From Lumnitzera littorea (Eukaryota > Streptophyta > Magnoliopsida > Myrtales > Combretaceae): a stretch of 64,000 nucleotides of DNA. The position numbers and the translations under genes are program-made. How positions within the stretch are numbered: position 1 is the first letter of the stretch; each line of letters starts with the position of its first letter. The stretch spans positions 8,470,863-8,534,862 of the forward strand of contig JAMXBB010000009.1 of the NCBI GenBank assembly GCA_024138015.1, read 5' to 3'. The notes beneath the pieces are model-generated. The model did not search any database, was not told where the DNA came from, and saw nothing but the letters and a program-made list of their open reading frames with translations. This document shows, piece by piece, positions 1 to 12,600 of this stretch.

Positions 1-22
1 GTTGGTACTTGGAATCCTATCA
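1..22 (-). repeat. Terminal 22 bp of the 3' LTR
   Basis: This stretch, ending in CCTATCA, repeats the last 22 bases of the LTR at 3782-3803 with one mismatch. It is the start of the 3' LTR when read on the minus strand. The rest lies before the window. Confidence 0.85.
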
Positions 23-35
23 TCCCCTCCCTCTT
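23..35 (-). other. Polypurine tract of the TR-GAG element
   Basis: Read on the minus strand this is AGAGGGAGGGGA-like and directly abuts the 3' LTR, the expected place for the plus-strand primer of an LTR retrotransposon. Confidence 0.7.
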
Positions 36-118
36 GGAAGAGTTTCAACCCAAAACTTGGCACTTGGTTGCTCTAGATTCCTCTAGGGTCAAACAACAAT
101 TAACAAAATTGAAATTTA

Positions 119-1514
119 AACAAAGGAATACACTTTAGTTCTTGCAATAAGGGCATCACCAACCAATGCTCTCTCCACTTGTCGTGGGCTCTATTAATCA
201 AATCTTTTATCTTGGATCTTTCCTTCCACTCATCTTGGATCCAATCAACTACACCTTAGTAGTCCCAGCAACTATCAACTATTGGAAGTAATACGATCTT
301 AAGGTCATACAAAAAATTATGGGCTCGTAGATCTTGCACCGGCAGGACATAAGATGGCTCATCAGTCATAAGTACTTCTACCTCTTTAAGCGCAGCTAGC
401 TCAAATCTCACGATCTCTTCATTCGTTGTAATTAGTATTCCCTTAGCTTCCTCGCAAATTGATCCTTCTTCCTCCTTCCATCTACACACTTCAAGTCTTT
501 CCAATTCAAGAGTACCAAGAGCTAACATAACATATCCCCGATACACATATCCATCACCTCGATCCTGATAAACTCCAATTGACAGTTGATAATAGCTCAT
601 AGGTGTGATGTTATAATTGCTCATGTCAGTACCATGTAAACCTATTAGATGACCTAGACGCAAGATTTTGATATGAGGAAGGCAAACGTAGTAATTCCTA
701 GAGCTACCATCTGTGGCATTTATAGGGGGTAATAGAACCACTTCAAGAACATAGGGGCTCAGTTGCAACTCAACTCAGTCTCCCTCGGCTCTACTGATCG
801 TTTCTCCAACAACCTTCACCTCTCCTTCTCCTACTTCCTTTCCTTGGGCTTCTTTCTCGTTGCCTATCTCTGTACGAGTATCCCTTTACTGTCTAATTTC
901 TTCCTTGAGCTTCTCAAGTTAATCAAGTACAACCTCTAGCTGTTCTGTACATCATATTAGTCGGTACCAATGGCAAATTCTTCTCTTAAGGCTAATCGAA
1001 TAGCATCATTTAAGCTTCTTATTCCTAATGGGTTAACATGTCGGGTAATCTTCGACCTCAACCCTCTCATGAATCATGAGATAGTACATGAAAGAGATTC
1101 ATACAATTCACGTTGCCGTAAGAGCGCCTTATACTCTTGGGCAAATTCTTGGATACTCTTTTATCCTTGCCTCAAGGTAGATAGTTCCTTATACAACTCG
1201 TCTTGATATGATGGAGGTACAAATTTTTGTCTTATTGCAGGTCTCATTGAGCTCCATGTAATACTTGTCCCTCTTAAGATCCTTTGCCTTAATACATTCT
1301 TCCACTAAGTCTTAGCAAGGCCTTGAAGTTGATCCTCTATGATATATTCCTTGTCACATTCAGGGCACGGATACTTTTCAAAGACTTTATTGACTCAAAA
1401 CTCCTAATCCAAGTATTCGTTTGGGAGTCTATAATCATAAAAAATGGGTATTCTTGACCTTATATCTTTTTAGTCATAGTCATAACCATATCTTCGTCGA
1501 TTGTCAGAAGCCAT
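119..1514 (-). pseudogene. Degenerate gag-like gene of TR-GAG element
   Basis: A minus-strand ATG at 1514 opens a protein broken by several stops. From about 1270 to 970 the translation follows the retrotransposon gag (capsid) pattern: a YQDELYKELSTLRQG segment, then QEFAQEYKALL, then FMRGLRSKI and a SLNDAIRLAL segment. It is followed (about 950-780) by a glutamate/lysine-rich probable coiled coil, and by an open stretch at 256-768 (170 codons) with no domain I recognise. After one stop the same frame continues to about 119 with a tryptophan-rich segment (CWDY, VVDWIQDEWKERS). No CCHC knuckle or protease motif follows. The product would be a virus-like-particle protein, but this copy cannot encode it intact. 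The gag call is good; the C-terminal part is of unknown role. Confidence 0.7.
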
Positions 1515-2527
1515 GTGAATTGGAGGTATCACTTTATCAGACCAGTTCGGCTTGTAAAAAGTCTCATTAACAACGATTAAAACTATCAAACACTTAGTGA
1601 TTTAAGGACAGCAGCTCGAATGCTTGCATAACTTAGATCTTCCACTTCACTTTTGCACTTTGACTTAGCTCGAATACTAGAATCAGCTCAACAAGTTAAA
1701 TAGGTAAATAGCTTAGCTCAGTAACCATAGGAGTATAACGGTTCGGCTCGACAAGTTAATGGGAAATAATAACTCGGATGTGCATGCCTTTTGTTAGTCT
1801 TAATTTGAGTAGTACTTCTCTAGAAGGACATGTCAACACTTCTTCAATTCAGCACTTGTAATGAACACAACAACATGGACAGCTTCTCTAAAGTGTAGCA
1901 ATAAGGTTTTTGTATCTAACAACCACTAAACACTGCAAATTAATGTTGAAAACCTTGATTTCAACAGGAGTAGTCACAGCATGTTCCATTGATTGTTGTT
2001 GTGATAACACGAAAGAATCTCATTGAATGACCTTCCATATAATTTAGTGACCCAAACTACAGAATTTTAGTACATTTTGCCAAAAAAATCAAACACCCAC
2101 TTCTCAATTTAAGGCACCCAATTCAAATCCTTTATAATTTTTGTAGCTGTGGTTTCGTGACTCCAAACCCTATATCAGTCTCCTTCTTAACACTTATGAA
2201 TTGGTCGCACACTTCATTGCATCAACCCATTGTTTATATGACTCAATCTTACTAGCCTACTTCCAACTTAACACTAGTAACTAATGCATTGAAACATATA
2301 GGTGTATACAGAAATGACCTTCCTCTGTTTTCGCAATGAAGAACAAAGTGCAACAGAGCATAATAGAAACTACTCTTATCGACCTATAAATCTCCACTTC
2401 GTAGCTCAAGATCTCTAAACTTACTTCAATTGGACCAACTTTAATATCTACGAAAGGAACACAACCACTAATCAACAAACACGAACAAATCTTTACAGTA
2501 ACTTCACACGCTCCCTTTTGGAGCCAT
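1515..2527 (-). other. Non-coding leader of TR-GAG element
   Basis: About 1 kb between the primer binding site and the gag-like ORF. I see no supported coding region in it; the 65-codon open stretch near 2281-2478 has no recognisable domain. A long leader with packaging and dimerisation signals is usual here in plant LTR elements. Confidence 0.5.
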
Positions 2528-2539
2528 GCTTAGATACTA
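2528..2539 (-). other. Primer binding site, initiator-Met tRNA type
   Basis: The minus strand reads TAGTATCTAAGC, 9 of 12 bases equal to TGGTATCAGAGC, three bases inside the LTR end at 2543. It is the normal position and sequence type for priming by initiator methionine tRNA. Confidence 0.75.
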
Positions 2540-2542
2540 AGA

Positions 2543-3803
2543 TGATACAGATTCGTGGGTGAACACATGATCCTAGTGTCACATAAAAACCAAAGAGTGG
2601 GTCTGAGCTTGCAAAAAGCTCGAAGAAGTAAATGAAAGTTGATGGTTTAGCAAATCTCGCATACTAACTCTACGGATATGACGCACTGTAGAATTATATA
2701 CGAACTTAAGACTTGTTGGATGTGATACACTGGTCTGAGTGATAGAATTGCTCGCTACAATCCTTACTAAAGGGATTGATAAGAGCAGGTAGAGGAGCAC
2801 TTTCCAAGAGAAAAGACTCAAGGGTTTTTCATTAATGTTGTAAAATCTGTCTAAAACTTTATACAAGTATTCTATTGATACAAAAGGGGTAAAGTTCTAA
2901 ATAAATGAATAAAAGGGTGTCCTAGTGGCATTCCAGTAATTATAAATGAAACATGAATGACAACTAAGGGAAAATATAAGAAAAAGGGAAATCCAAATAA
3001 CATAAGTAAAATAGATAGTTGCACAAGATTTTCGAGTAAGGGGTTGACATTTGATTTCGAAGAGCTATTGGAGACTTGAAGCTGTGATTTAGGCAGACTT
3101 GATTTTGGACGACCTATATTGTCTAGGCCGATCTGATATGTCTGTAGTTGACTTGATGTTATTGAGGACGACCTTAAATTGCTAAGCCGACTTGGTATGG
3201 TAGTGATCAACCTAAGGTGGACCTGACATGATAGTGGTTGACTTCGCATGGTTAGGCCGATCTAGCATGGATGTGGTCGACCTATTTAATGTGTCTTAGT
3301 GCGGCCAAGCTGATATGGAATAGCCGGGCAACCTCATCATGACTGAGTAGATCATGGCCGAATAGGCTCGTTTGAGCAAATCGATCTTAGTTAAATAGAA
3401 CGAACGGGAAAGACATGACAATCCTATATAGCTGATCAGAGTAGACCCGACAAAATAGAATAGAGCCAACCATAGTAAGGCAGAATGGACCAAGTATAGC
3501 AAGGAAAACTTGGCAAATCAGGGCATAAATAGTAGGCCAAGATAGAATTTGTAGAGCACGTCGGGTCTTCCAATATTGCCATAGTTCATAGATAGGTTTG
3601 TAGGAGGGCTCGGTTAGGATAGAGCGGGGTGTAATCAACATAACAGAGCAGACCTAATAGAATAGACCTAACAGAGCAGGGCATGCCATCTAGTGTTGAC
3701 ATAGCATATCAATAGGTCACCCACTCGCATGGAGCTCGTGAGTAAGCCTTCCATGTGATTCGAAACTTGGCATGGCGTTGGGTCGGTACTTGGAATCCTA
3801 TCA
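2543..3803 (-). repeat. 5' LTR of TR-GAG element
   Basis: Bounded by TGATAC at the left and CCTATCA at the right, about 1261 bp. The PBS lies just inside the left end, and the right end repeats at the window start. Part of it (about 3050-3700) is rich in recurring GGCCGA/TCGACCT words and more GC-rich than its surroundings. Short segments (about 2700-2830) resemble the LTR at 39768-40633, so the two families are distantly related. The short open stretches inside are not genes. Confidence 0.8.
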
Positions 3804-4720
3804 AGACTGGTCAAAGGCTGGAGAATGGTGTTAGGTCCATAACTAATAGGGGCATGCTTCTGGCATTGCGGTTACTTCTAGCGTACTAATTTAGCATCTT
3901 GCCTCATCATAGGTTGGGAATACCTAAGTTGAAGTGCTTAGAGGTAGAGGGCTTGGGACTGAATGTGGTTACTGCATACTTTAGCATGTAACTCTTCCAT
4001 AACGTGTAGACCCTTACCTTCTTGTAGGCATCTGAGCAAGGGGAGGTTGATGCCCATGTAGTATAGGATGCTATTGACCAACGTGTAGTTGGTGGCATGA
4101 TATCTAAGCTTCTTTGCCCCCTTCTTGTCTTCTAAAAGCTTACCTTACTCTAAATAACTTTGGATGAGGTCCATTTAGCTCAGCTTTGGTGTAGTAGTTG
4201 TTAATTCTAAGACGTTAGTTGAGACTAGAGTTATGCTCTTCTCCAACAAGTACTCTATAAAAACCTTTCTATCCCTTACCTTTAGTTTCTGTATCCTAGT
4301 GGAGGCAAGTTTAGATGGCCAATCTATTGCCGAATTCTCGAGTTGGGGGATCTTCATGATACTCCATGAAGGGAATTTGGCCAGAAGGCTCTTCACCTTC
4401 TCTAGTAACTTGCCATTGTGTCGTCCTTGGCCTCATAGTCGCCTTAGACTTATTGGACGACTAGTATGGAGTCCGAATAGACCTCTAAGTGTTCGACGTC
4501 GATCTCTTTAGCCAACTTGAGACTAGTGATGAGGATCTCGTACTTGGATTAGTTGTTGCTGGCATTGAACCTGAATTTGAGGGTGTAGCAAACGTGACCT
4601 TGTACGGGCTTGTCAATATGAGACTTACACCTCTACCCCTCTAGGTGGATGATATTTTGACATAGAGAGTCCATACTGGTTTGTCATCGCCTAAGGGTGC
4701 TTCTTCTTCTCCTGTATATT
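3804..4720 (-). pseudogene. Tat-type RNase H and integrase zinc-domain remnant
   Basis: Minus strand, from high to low coordinate. At about 4720-4430 lies the extra RNase H domain typical of Tat elements: TLYV start, then a KLAKEIDVEHLEVYSDS segment with the catalytic-type Asp. At about 4400-4175 there is a linker with FPSWSIMKIPQLENSA and a KLASTRIQ segment. At 4100-3850 the integrase zinc-binding region reads YTLVNSILYYMGINLPLLRCL followed by HVMEELHAKVCSNH, ending in CQKHAP. The translation stops being integrase at 3803, exactly where the TR-GAG LTR begins. Several stops and frameshifts are present. Removal of DNA between 4721 and 5983 would join the two halves of this region. Confidence 0.75.
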
Positions 4721-5983
4721 TGATACAAGGCAAGTGCACCTATTAGTTTTAATATAGTGGATGTGAGTCCGAGTCGATCCCTCAGAGACTTTGAGTACTA
4801 ATATTAACCTTAGCTTTATTATCTAACCAAAAATTGTGATGGGTTGAATGAATTAAGAATACTAAAATTAACAAACTAACCTAATTATGAGACTTGATTA
4901 AGCAATTTAGAAAGCAATAAAATTGAGAACAACTTCAAGAAAGCAAACAACGTATTTAGGAATTATTTTCCCTAGTGTTTAACATGTGACCGCTAAAAAT
5001 GTATTTAATTCAATCTCTATTATTTTTGACCGGAGGGATTCACAATTAAAGTTAACACCTTTCTCAAGCATATTAACCCTAATCCTAAATTATTTACTAG
5101 AATCTCTTCTCTTAGTAATATAATTCAGAATCACATTTATGTATAATGAATTCCCATACAAAATAATAACTTTTCGGAAGAAACATGTATCTTATCTCCA
5201 AGTATACATGTAATTCTCTCTAATTATGTCAAGATCTCATTACACATGTGATTTCTCAATCATCCTGCATAATATCATAGATTAATACTCTAGAAATATC
5301 AATTAACAATTAAATAACATAATTGAAACAAGAAAAGATAGAAACTTTATTGAAAATTATCAATTAATCTAATAGTCACACGAAACCCTAGGTTCCACAA
5401 TCTTAAATATAAGAATCTTAAGCTATTATAATGAAACTAAAAACGAGTTGCAACAAAATCAAGAAATAAAACATAAAAAACCCCTTTTTGTTGATGAAAA
5501 ATCTCTTCAATCTTGAAGTTAGGTGTTTCTTTCGCCTTTTTCTTCTCCTTCTCTTCTCTTTTGAATGTCCAATGTTCTGTGCGAAACCCTAATATGTCCT
5601 TTTATAATGTATTGAAAGGTTTCCTTTTTTGTCACCAGACACAACCTGAGACACAGTTGTGTCCCCAAGTCGTGTAACTTTCTGACCTTAGCAAATCTTT
5701 CTGGATGGACACAACCTGGGGACACAGTTGGGTCCTATACTGTGTAACTTTTTGACCAAAATTCCTATTGTTTATGTAACTTCAAAACCTCATAACTCAT
5801 TCATTTGAACTCCAAATTGAGTGAAGCTTGATTCCTTTTCTTCATTTTCAATCCAAGAACGTGTTCAAACCTTGAAATCAAAATTTTACTCAATTAACTA
5901 TCAATTTCTTTAAAGAAAACCAAAGATGTAAGGGAAATACTATAAAATCACCATGTGAAATATGTTTAAAATAAGAGTTATCA
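4721..5983 (-). repeat. Solo LTR inserted in Tat RNase H
   Basis: The stretch starts TGATAC and ends TTATCA, giving inverted termini TGATA/TATCA. It is flanked by ATATT (4716-4720) and GTATT (5984-5988), a probable 5-bp target-site duplication with one change. It contains the GCAAGTGCACC motif near the left end, which I recognise from plant LTRs of large non-autonomous elements; on the minus strand this is the LTR 3' end. About 1263 bp. The base composition is AT-rich, unlike the Tat coding sequence on both sides. No PBS or coding domain is present, so a solo LTR is the simplest reading. Confidence 0.75.
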
Positions 5984-5988
5984 GTATT

Positions 5989-7756
5989 CTACCACAAAGT
6001 TAGCTAGTAGCTATGCCTTATAGACTGTTCATGGTTGCTACTGGATTTCGTACGCACTCAACTCCATTGTGTACTTCATTATCCATCTAGACGCATCAGG
6101 CTTTTGTAGGATGGACTATAGTAGTTGGTTTATGAGCAAGATAATTTGGTACGCTTAGAAGTAGGGCTTCAGCCATTGTGCTAAGATGACGACAACCAGG
6201 GCAAATTTTTTTGCCTTAGTTTACCTGACCTTAAGCCCATAGATTATGCGGTTGATGTAGTAGACAGGCTTGTGCTCTCTTCCATATGCTTTGACCAGCA
6301 CAGACAAGAGCGCTTTGTTGCTCATGGCTAGGTATAAGAATAGGTCCTCCCCTTGGACAAGCTTAGAAAGGACCGGCGAGTGTGTAAGGAAGCTTTAGAG
6401 CTTCTTGAAATAAACGGCGCACTTTAGGGTCCATTCATACCCCTTTGGATTTTTTAGGATTTTGAAGAACTCAGCGTACCTATCCATGCTTTTCGAGATG
6501 AATCTGCTCAACATGGCCACCATGTTAATGAGCTTTTACGTCTCGAATTGAGGTAAGGGCCTTTATTCCTTTGATGGCGCTTATCTTCTTGGGATTAGCC
6601 TTAATGCCCCTTTGGGTGACTAGAAAGCTCAGGAATTTGCCGGAGTCGACCCTAAAGTCACATTTCTAGGGGTTCAACCTCATGTCATGTATCCGCATAT
6701 GGTCAAAGGCTTCCTGGAGGTCCCTAACATGATGGCTTGGCTTCATGCTCTTGATGATCATGTCATCGACGTATAACTCCATATTGCGCCTAATTTGGGG
6801 CTTGAACAATTTCGTCACCATTTACTAGTATGTGGCCTTGACATTTTTTAGGTTGAATGGCATCACCATGTAACAGTATATACCATAGTTGGTGATGAAG
6901 GAGGTATGGACCTTGTCCTTTCAGTCCATTTTAATTTGGTTATATCCTAAGAAGGCATCCATTAAGTTTAATAGGGCGTGTCCCAAGGTAGATTGACAAG
7001 CTGATCGATTTTCGGGAGAGGGAAGTAGTCTTTTGGGTAGGATTTATTGAGATTGGTATAATTGATGCACATACGCCACTTCCCGGTCTTCTTTTTTACT
7101 AGCACCACGTTTGCTAACTAGGTCAAGTACTTTTCTTTCCTTACGAAGCTGGCCTCGAGTAGCTTCTACACCTCTTCCTCAATTAAGGCTTACCTTTCAG
7201 GAGCGAAGTTCCTCTTCTTTTACTTAACAAGTTGTACAGTAGAGTCAATGTTGAGGCTATGGGTTACCAGGTCGAGCGAGATTCCAAGTATATTTAATGC
7301 TGACCAAATGAACCTATATAAGTTGGCCCATAGGAGAGCAACAATTTTTTCCTTCACCTCGGGGCGAGTCTCGATCCTAATCTTCGTAGTTTGGTTGGGA
7401 GGGGGATCGATTTGGACGTCTTTAGGTTTCTCTCTCCGTTTGCCCCTATTGGTTGGCTTCTCTTTTGGGTTGGACTCTAAGGTGAAGACTCCATTGCCTC
7501 TGGAAGCCCTGATAGATAGCTCTTGAAAGAGCTTTTGATCACACTTGCATATCTCTACCTAGATTGGGATCAGAAATTTTGCCTTTAGGTGAAGGGAGGA
7601 TGTGATAAGCCTAAACGCGTTTAAACTTGGTCTTCCCAAGAGAGCGTTGTAAGGGGAGGGGCAATCGATCATGAAGAACTCTATCAATCGTCATACTACG
7701 TAGTCGTCATTGCCAAGCTCCATGTCTAAAGTGATGATCCTCTTGGCTTGGACAGT
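5989..7756 (-). pseudogene. Tat-type protease C-terminus, reverse transcriptase and RNase H remnant
   Basis: Read on the minus strand. About 7740-7570 is the end of the aspartic protease (DCPSPYNALLGRPSLNAFR). A basic spacer follows. Reverse transcriptase covers about 7150-6550 and includes the catalytic motif MELYVDDMIIKSM near 6785-6750, then FDHMRIHDMRLNP and KCDFRV. RNase H of the Ty3 type follows at about 6350-6000, with AYGREHKPVYYINR and KPYF. The polyprotein would copy the element's RNA, but in-frame stops and shifts make it non-functional. The left end stops at the solo LTR (5983) and the right end at the 6-kb insertion (7762). Confidence 0.8.
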
Positions 7757-8259
7757 GTTTCTGTAGACACCTAATTTTTGCTCCCTTTATTTTCATTTTT
7801 GTTATTTTATTTTTCTTTCTTTTCTCAATAGGCCCTAAATTAGGAAAACACAAAAAAAAAAAGGAAATTAAAGAAAACTCAAAAAATAAAGAAATTTAGG
7901 AAAAACAAGAATTTTAGGAAAATACAAAAATAGGAAAACAGCACAAAAAATTTAGAAAGTTAAAAAAAATAAAAGATTTTAGAACATAACATTTTATTAG
8001 GGTAAATTTTTATTTAGGTTTAGAAGTTAGGTCGTTGAACATGGGCTTAGATTTAAATCTAACCCAAACTGATCAAATCTATATATACAATTTAATTGTA
8101 TATTTGGATAAGGTATAGGTCAATGGCCTAATGGTTAAACACATGGACTTGGTTTGGGTATTGAGTGTGAGGTTAAGGGGTAGAATCTAAGAGAAGGCAT
8201 GAACAAGTTTTTTATTTTTCTCACATTAGGAATTGCCGCATATCAGGATCTTATTGCTC

Positions 8260-8378
8260 CACGTGTCTTCACACGTGGTAGTATTAGGTTGGACGACTTG
8301 TGCTAACGTAGCACCATTGACACGTGGCGATACGTGGCACACCATGATAGGTCGGATTGGTTAACGTGGTGCCACGTT
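8260..8378 (+). promoter_or_regulatory. Cluster of G-box/ABRE cores
   Basis: CACGTG occurs at 8260-8265, 8272-8277 and 8321-8326. ACGTGGC is at 8332-8338. The inverted pair AACGTGG/CCACGTT lies at 8363-8378. ACGTG cores bind plant bZIP and bHLH factors, and ACGTGGC is the abscisic-acid response core. The cluster lies about 0.5 kb inside the 6-kb element, a plausible place for an LTR enhancer. Function is inferred only. Confidence 0.5.
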
Positions 8379-9639
8379 AGCACTTTCCCTCAGTTTTCCC
8401 CCATTTTCTCCCAATTTTCCTCCTTTTTCCTTCTCAAGAACAGCTTACTCCCTCCACTTTGGCTTCAATTTTTGCACAAGTTTCATACACTCATGCCCAA
8501 TTTCTTGCTTTGATTTTGTTTACCATGTAGCCTACCGTGAATCAAATCCATTAACACATCTAAATACGGTCAAGGAAGCATTTAATTTGATCCCCAAAAT
8601 TCGGAAAAAAAACTGGTTTCTTAGATATTTTCAATAAATCTGAACTTGAGCTTTCCATGTTTCTGGGTTAAATTCGACTATAAAATGGGTGTTGGGGGAG
8701 TTTATTAAAAAGACAAAAGCTAGAGAATCAACTCCCAAGCTCTCTTTTTCTCTCGCGGCCTCTTTCTCTCTCTAACCCTCCACCAAACTCTCTCTCTCGA
8801 ACTCTCTACCATAATCCAATACCATGACTGAGCTCTCTTAAGCTTAGGCATTTGAACCCGACCAATCTCGTCCTTAACTTTGGCCTTTACTGCCTCGCTA
8901 AACCACTTCCTCCAAAACCCTAACCACTGTAACCTACCCCATTCAAACCACCATCTCCGACCCTCTTCAACCTAAACCGACACCACTACAACACTCCTCG
9001 ACCTCCTTAACCTCAGTCCTAACCCTTATTATGCCTCCAGTAGCCATATTATGCACCACTTGAACACCACCGCTAGCTACCATTCCAAAACACTCCCAAA
9101 CACTATGGCATCGAGCCTACTCCACCTATCTCTAATTCGAAACCTACGAATTTGTCGTCACCTACAAAAAATTGCCTCTCAATTGCCTTAAATCACCCCT
9201 TCGTGTTGTTGTTAAAGAAGGAATCCGATGACCTGCGAATTTGACCTGATGGCCTGCATTCAACCTAACCAATTCGACCCACGACCTAAAGATCCAACCC
9301 AAAACTGACCTGTATCCTCATTCTGGGTTTGAAGCTTTGTTTTTGTTTTTATTTTTTTTGTTTTTTTTTTTATTTTTCTTATTATTTAGTGGTTGTTATT
9401 TTTTTATATATTTTTTTCATTTCCAAATGTAAATGTAATAATATAAAAAAAAAAGAAAAAGAAAAAAAAAGAAAGTAAGAAAAAAGTAAAGAAAAAGTAG
9501 TTTAATTGGTTATTTATTTTTCGGTTTAATAAAAATAAAAATAAATAAATAAATAGAAATGAAAAATATAAAAAATAAAAATAAGTAAATAAGGAGAAAA
9601 ATAATTTTTTTCCTCTCTTTTAGCCTTTAGAAAAATTAA

Positions 9640-12600
9640 GGTTTTCCAAAAATAATAAAAATAAACAAACCCTTTGTGAGCTCTTAAAATTGAATTTAAG
9701 ATAATTAAGCTTAGATTTAAGGCTTTTAGGAAAAGTTAATCGATTAAGTTCAAATTTTACGATTAAGATAGAAAAATTAAACGAAGTGACAAAGTAAAGT
9801 TAGATTTTAGAAATAATAATCCAAAATCTCAATTTTGCCCTTAGAAGTAGAATTATTTAATATAGTACTGAAATATTTGGGATCCCTAAAATCGAGTTCG
9901 GATTATAACGAGAACTTACAAATAAGTAAATTAAGCTATAAAATGAAATAATATAGTATAATTTACTATATGAATATACTCGTATTTTTATGAGTATACC
10001 CAATATAAATAATAATTATACCCGTAAATTATCCCTAAATTACATAAATATATATATATATATATTGTGTTGAATACATGAAAATAATTATGGAACATAT
10101 TCTAACAATAAATGATATATTACGAACTTAATTATATGAGTATAGTTATATATTACACGTAATATATAAATTGGATATATACTTGTATATTAATAAATAA
10201 TCAAATATTAATAAAATATACCTAACTATTAAAAGAAAATGTAAATCTCATCCAATAAGTGTAATTTCGGCTAGGAATTGCTGGACACTACTGTGGCTTA
10301 TCGTGGAGGATCCAATTGCTGAGTCAAAAGTCCATATCCTAAGTAATTGACACCTCTTACTTGGAAAAAGTAGAAAGAAAATTAAGAAAGAATTCTAGGT
10401 GGCAGAACAACCCCTATAAATAGCAAACCCCAATAGTTTAGTGTTAGTTTAGCAATTTGGAACCATAAATACTTAAAGAAAAATTAGAAAAAAAAAATTG
10501 TCGGAAAATAGAAAGAAAATAAGAAAACAGGGGAACCACCGTGCCTTAGTTGTACTCGATCTAGACGACCACTTAATGACCAACCCAACCGGTCACCACT
10601 AGTTTAGGCTGTGCCTAGCTGTCCAACATACCCCCAACTACTGTCGGCTATTTTTCAATAAATTGTAAAAAACACCTAAACTACTCAGAAAATTATAAAA
10701 AAAATTGTACGTAGGTTATTTTGAACATTCTTTTATGTGATATTTTTATTTTTGAAAAATTCGTAATATTTAAAATACTTTATTAAGAAATCTACTATTC
10801 ATCCGAATTTAGTATTGAAAAATAAATGTACTAAATGATGTTGTTTCTAGCTGAAAATTTTTGTGTAGGATGTGTATGATATATAGATAATTGCTATGTA
10901 GCTTGAATTTTTATTTGAATATTTTTAGTATTTATTACATTTTTTAGCCTAAAAATAGCTTGAAAATAGGCTAAAAATATGAATTAAATAGGAAATTATG
11001 AAAATAATTGATGAAATGGACACTTACTGATCTCTAGTGAATAATAACAATGTTGGGTCATATTGAAATTAATTTAGTGTAAAAAGGATCATAATTGAGT
11101 AATTTAGGATAATTGAAGGATAAAGTCATAAATACAATTATATAAGTGATAGGTAAAAAAATTGAAATCAAATAATAGTTGAGTTCCCCATATTTTTAAG
11201 AGTCTATCAAAATTTTTGGGGAATTATTTGGTAACCTGAATTATTTATTACTAATTTATTTAGTAAAATAACTTAATTTACAAGTCGGGACGTATTTTTG
11301 GAAATAATAAGTTAAAATGGATTAAATAGTTAAATAAAAACTATGTATGAGATTGCTGATCATATTGGATTAAAAGTGTATTTTTATTATATTTACTGAT
11401 GTTTTTTTATTGAGATACACTATGGATATATTAAAGTTAGATAATACTTGTATTATAACATTATGAGGACAAATTAGATAAAATATAATTTAATAAAGTA
11501 AATTATGTATAATAGGATAATATTCTTATAGATATGAATAATTGTATTAAAAACTCAAACTACCAGTTAAAAGTCGTCTTTAGAAACAGGACTAATAATG
11601 CATATCGTTAGGTCTGTATGAACTTAACGACATTAATTTTATTAAAATCAAACAATCTTAGGTAATATAACCTATAATTCTATCATATTCTAGAATGTAC
11701 CTATTTCGGTAACCCTATTAGAATTAAAACACGATTTAATAATTTAAAAGTATGTTTCGATATGATCGAAACGATATATAATACATAATAGTACAATTTA
11801 CGTATATTACTGATAATTAATAACTTAACTCGATATATAACATATATATAATCGTTTTAGATCAAATTCTAATGTTTTCATAATTATTACAAAGACTAAA
11901 ATTGGGTCTTTTGGGTCTTTTGTGTAAATAGGATCTTCAAGTACAAAGACGATTGACGACTCGAGTCAACAGTAGTGAGCGTCTAAACAAGTAAGTTGGG
12001 ATTGTGGCTTCATTACTTTGTTGGGATGCTGTATTAAAGTATTTGGAGACCTAAGAGTACTTCTGGCTATGTTTATAGTTAGTTGACTATACGTATGCTA
12101 TATGTGTATGATATTCAATTGTGATGGGAATTGAACTCCTTAGTGTGTTATTTTGCATGTTTGCATTGTTTTTGTATTGTATGAACTTATTTGGCCACTT
12201 CTGATTAAAACTAACATTTATTTGACTAAAATAAAACTGAGCATACATAACACCCATTAGGGGAAATGATTAAGAGTGTCAGGCTAAATACCAACTTCCT
12301 TCAATGAGGATAGCTGAAATGGTCCTTTCCTCATTCTTAATCGAACTAAGTGGCAAGCGAGGAGGTTGTAGCAAGGGTGGGGGCCGTGGTTCAAAGGTGG
12401 TTATGGGAGGAGGGTGTTCTCCATTTCACAAGCCCGGGTTTGGTCTGACTTGAGTTGCAATGAAACTCCTCAATCTAAGTTAGAGCGAATGTAATTTCTC
12501 TAACTTCACAGTGGACTAGATAACATTATGCGATGTTTCATTTGATTGATTGCATTGCATTTTATCATAATTAATAACCTTGTTTGTGATTGTATGGTAC

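Larger units (their letters stand above)
1..3803 (-). mobile_element. TR-GAG-type non-autonomous LTR retrotransposon, 3' LTR cut by window start
   Basis: Positions 1-22 match 3782-3803 with about one difference, so the end of one LTR opens the window and a full LTR lies at 2543-3803. In minus orientation the order is 5' LTR (2543-3803), PBS (2528-2539), gag-like ORF (about 1514 down to 119), purine tract (23-35), 3' LTR (22 downward, mostly outside the window). The interior is only about 2.5 kb and I see no protease, reverse transcriptase or integrase. That is the layout of the terminal-repeat-with-gag class, which depends on partner elements for pol. The right end abuts a Tat-type integrase remnant, so this element was inserted into it. 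Confidence 0.8.

Noticed and set aside
4233..4511. 92-codon plus-strand open frame
   Set aside because: It lies antisense to the Tat RNase H, whose conserved residues are on the minus strand.
7248..7526. 92-codon plus-strand open frame
   Set aside because: Antisense to the Tat protease/RT spacer, with no domain of its own.
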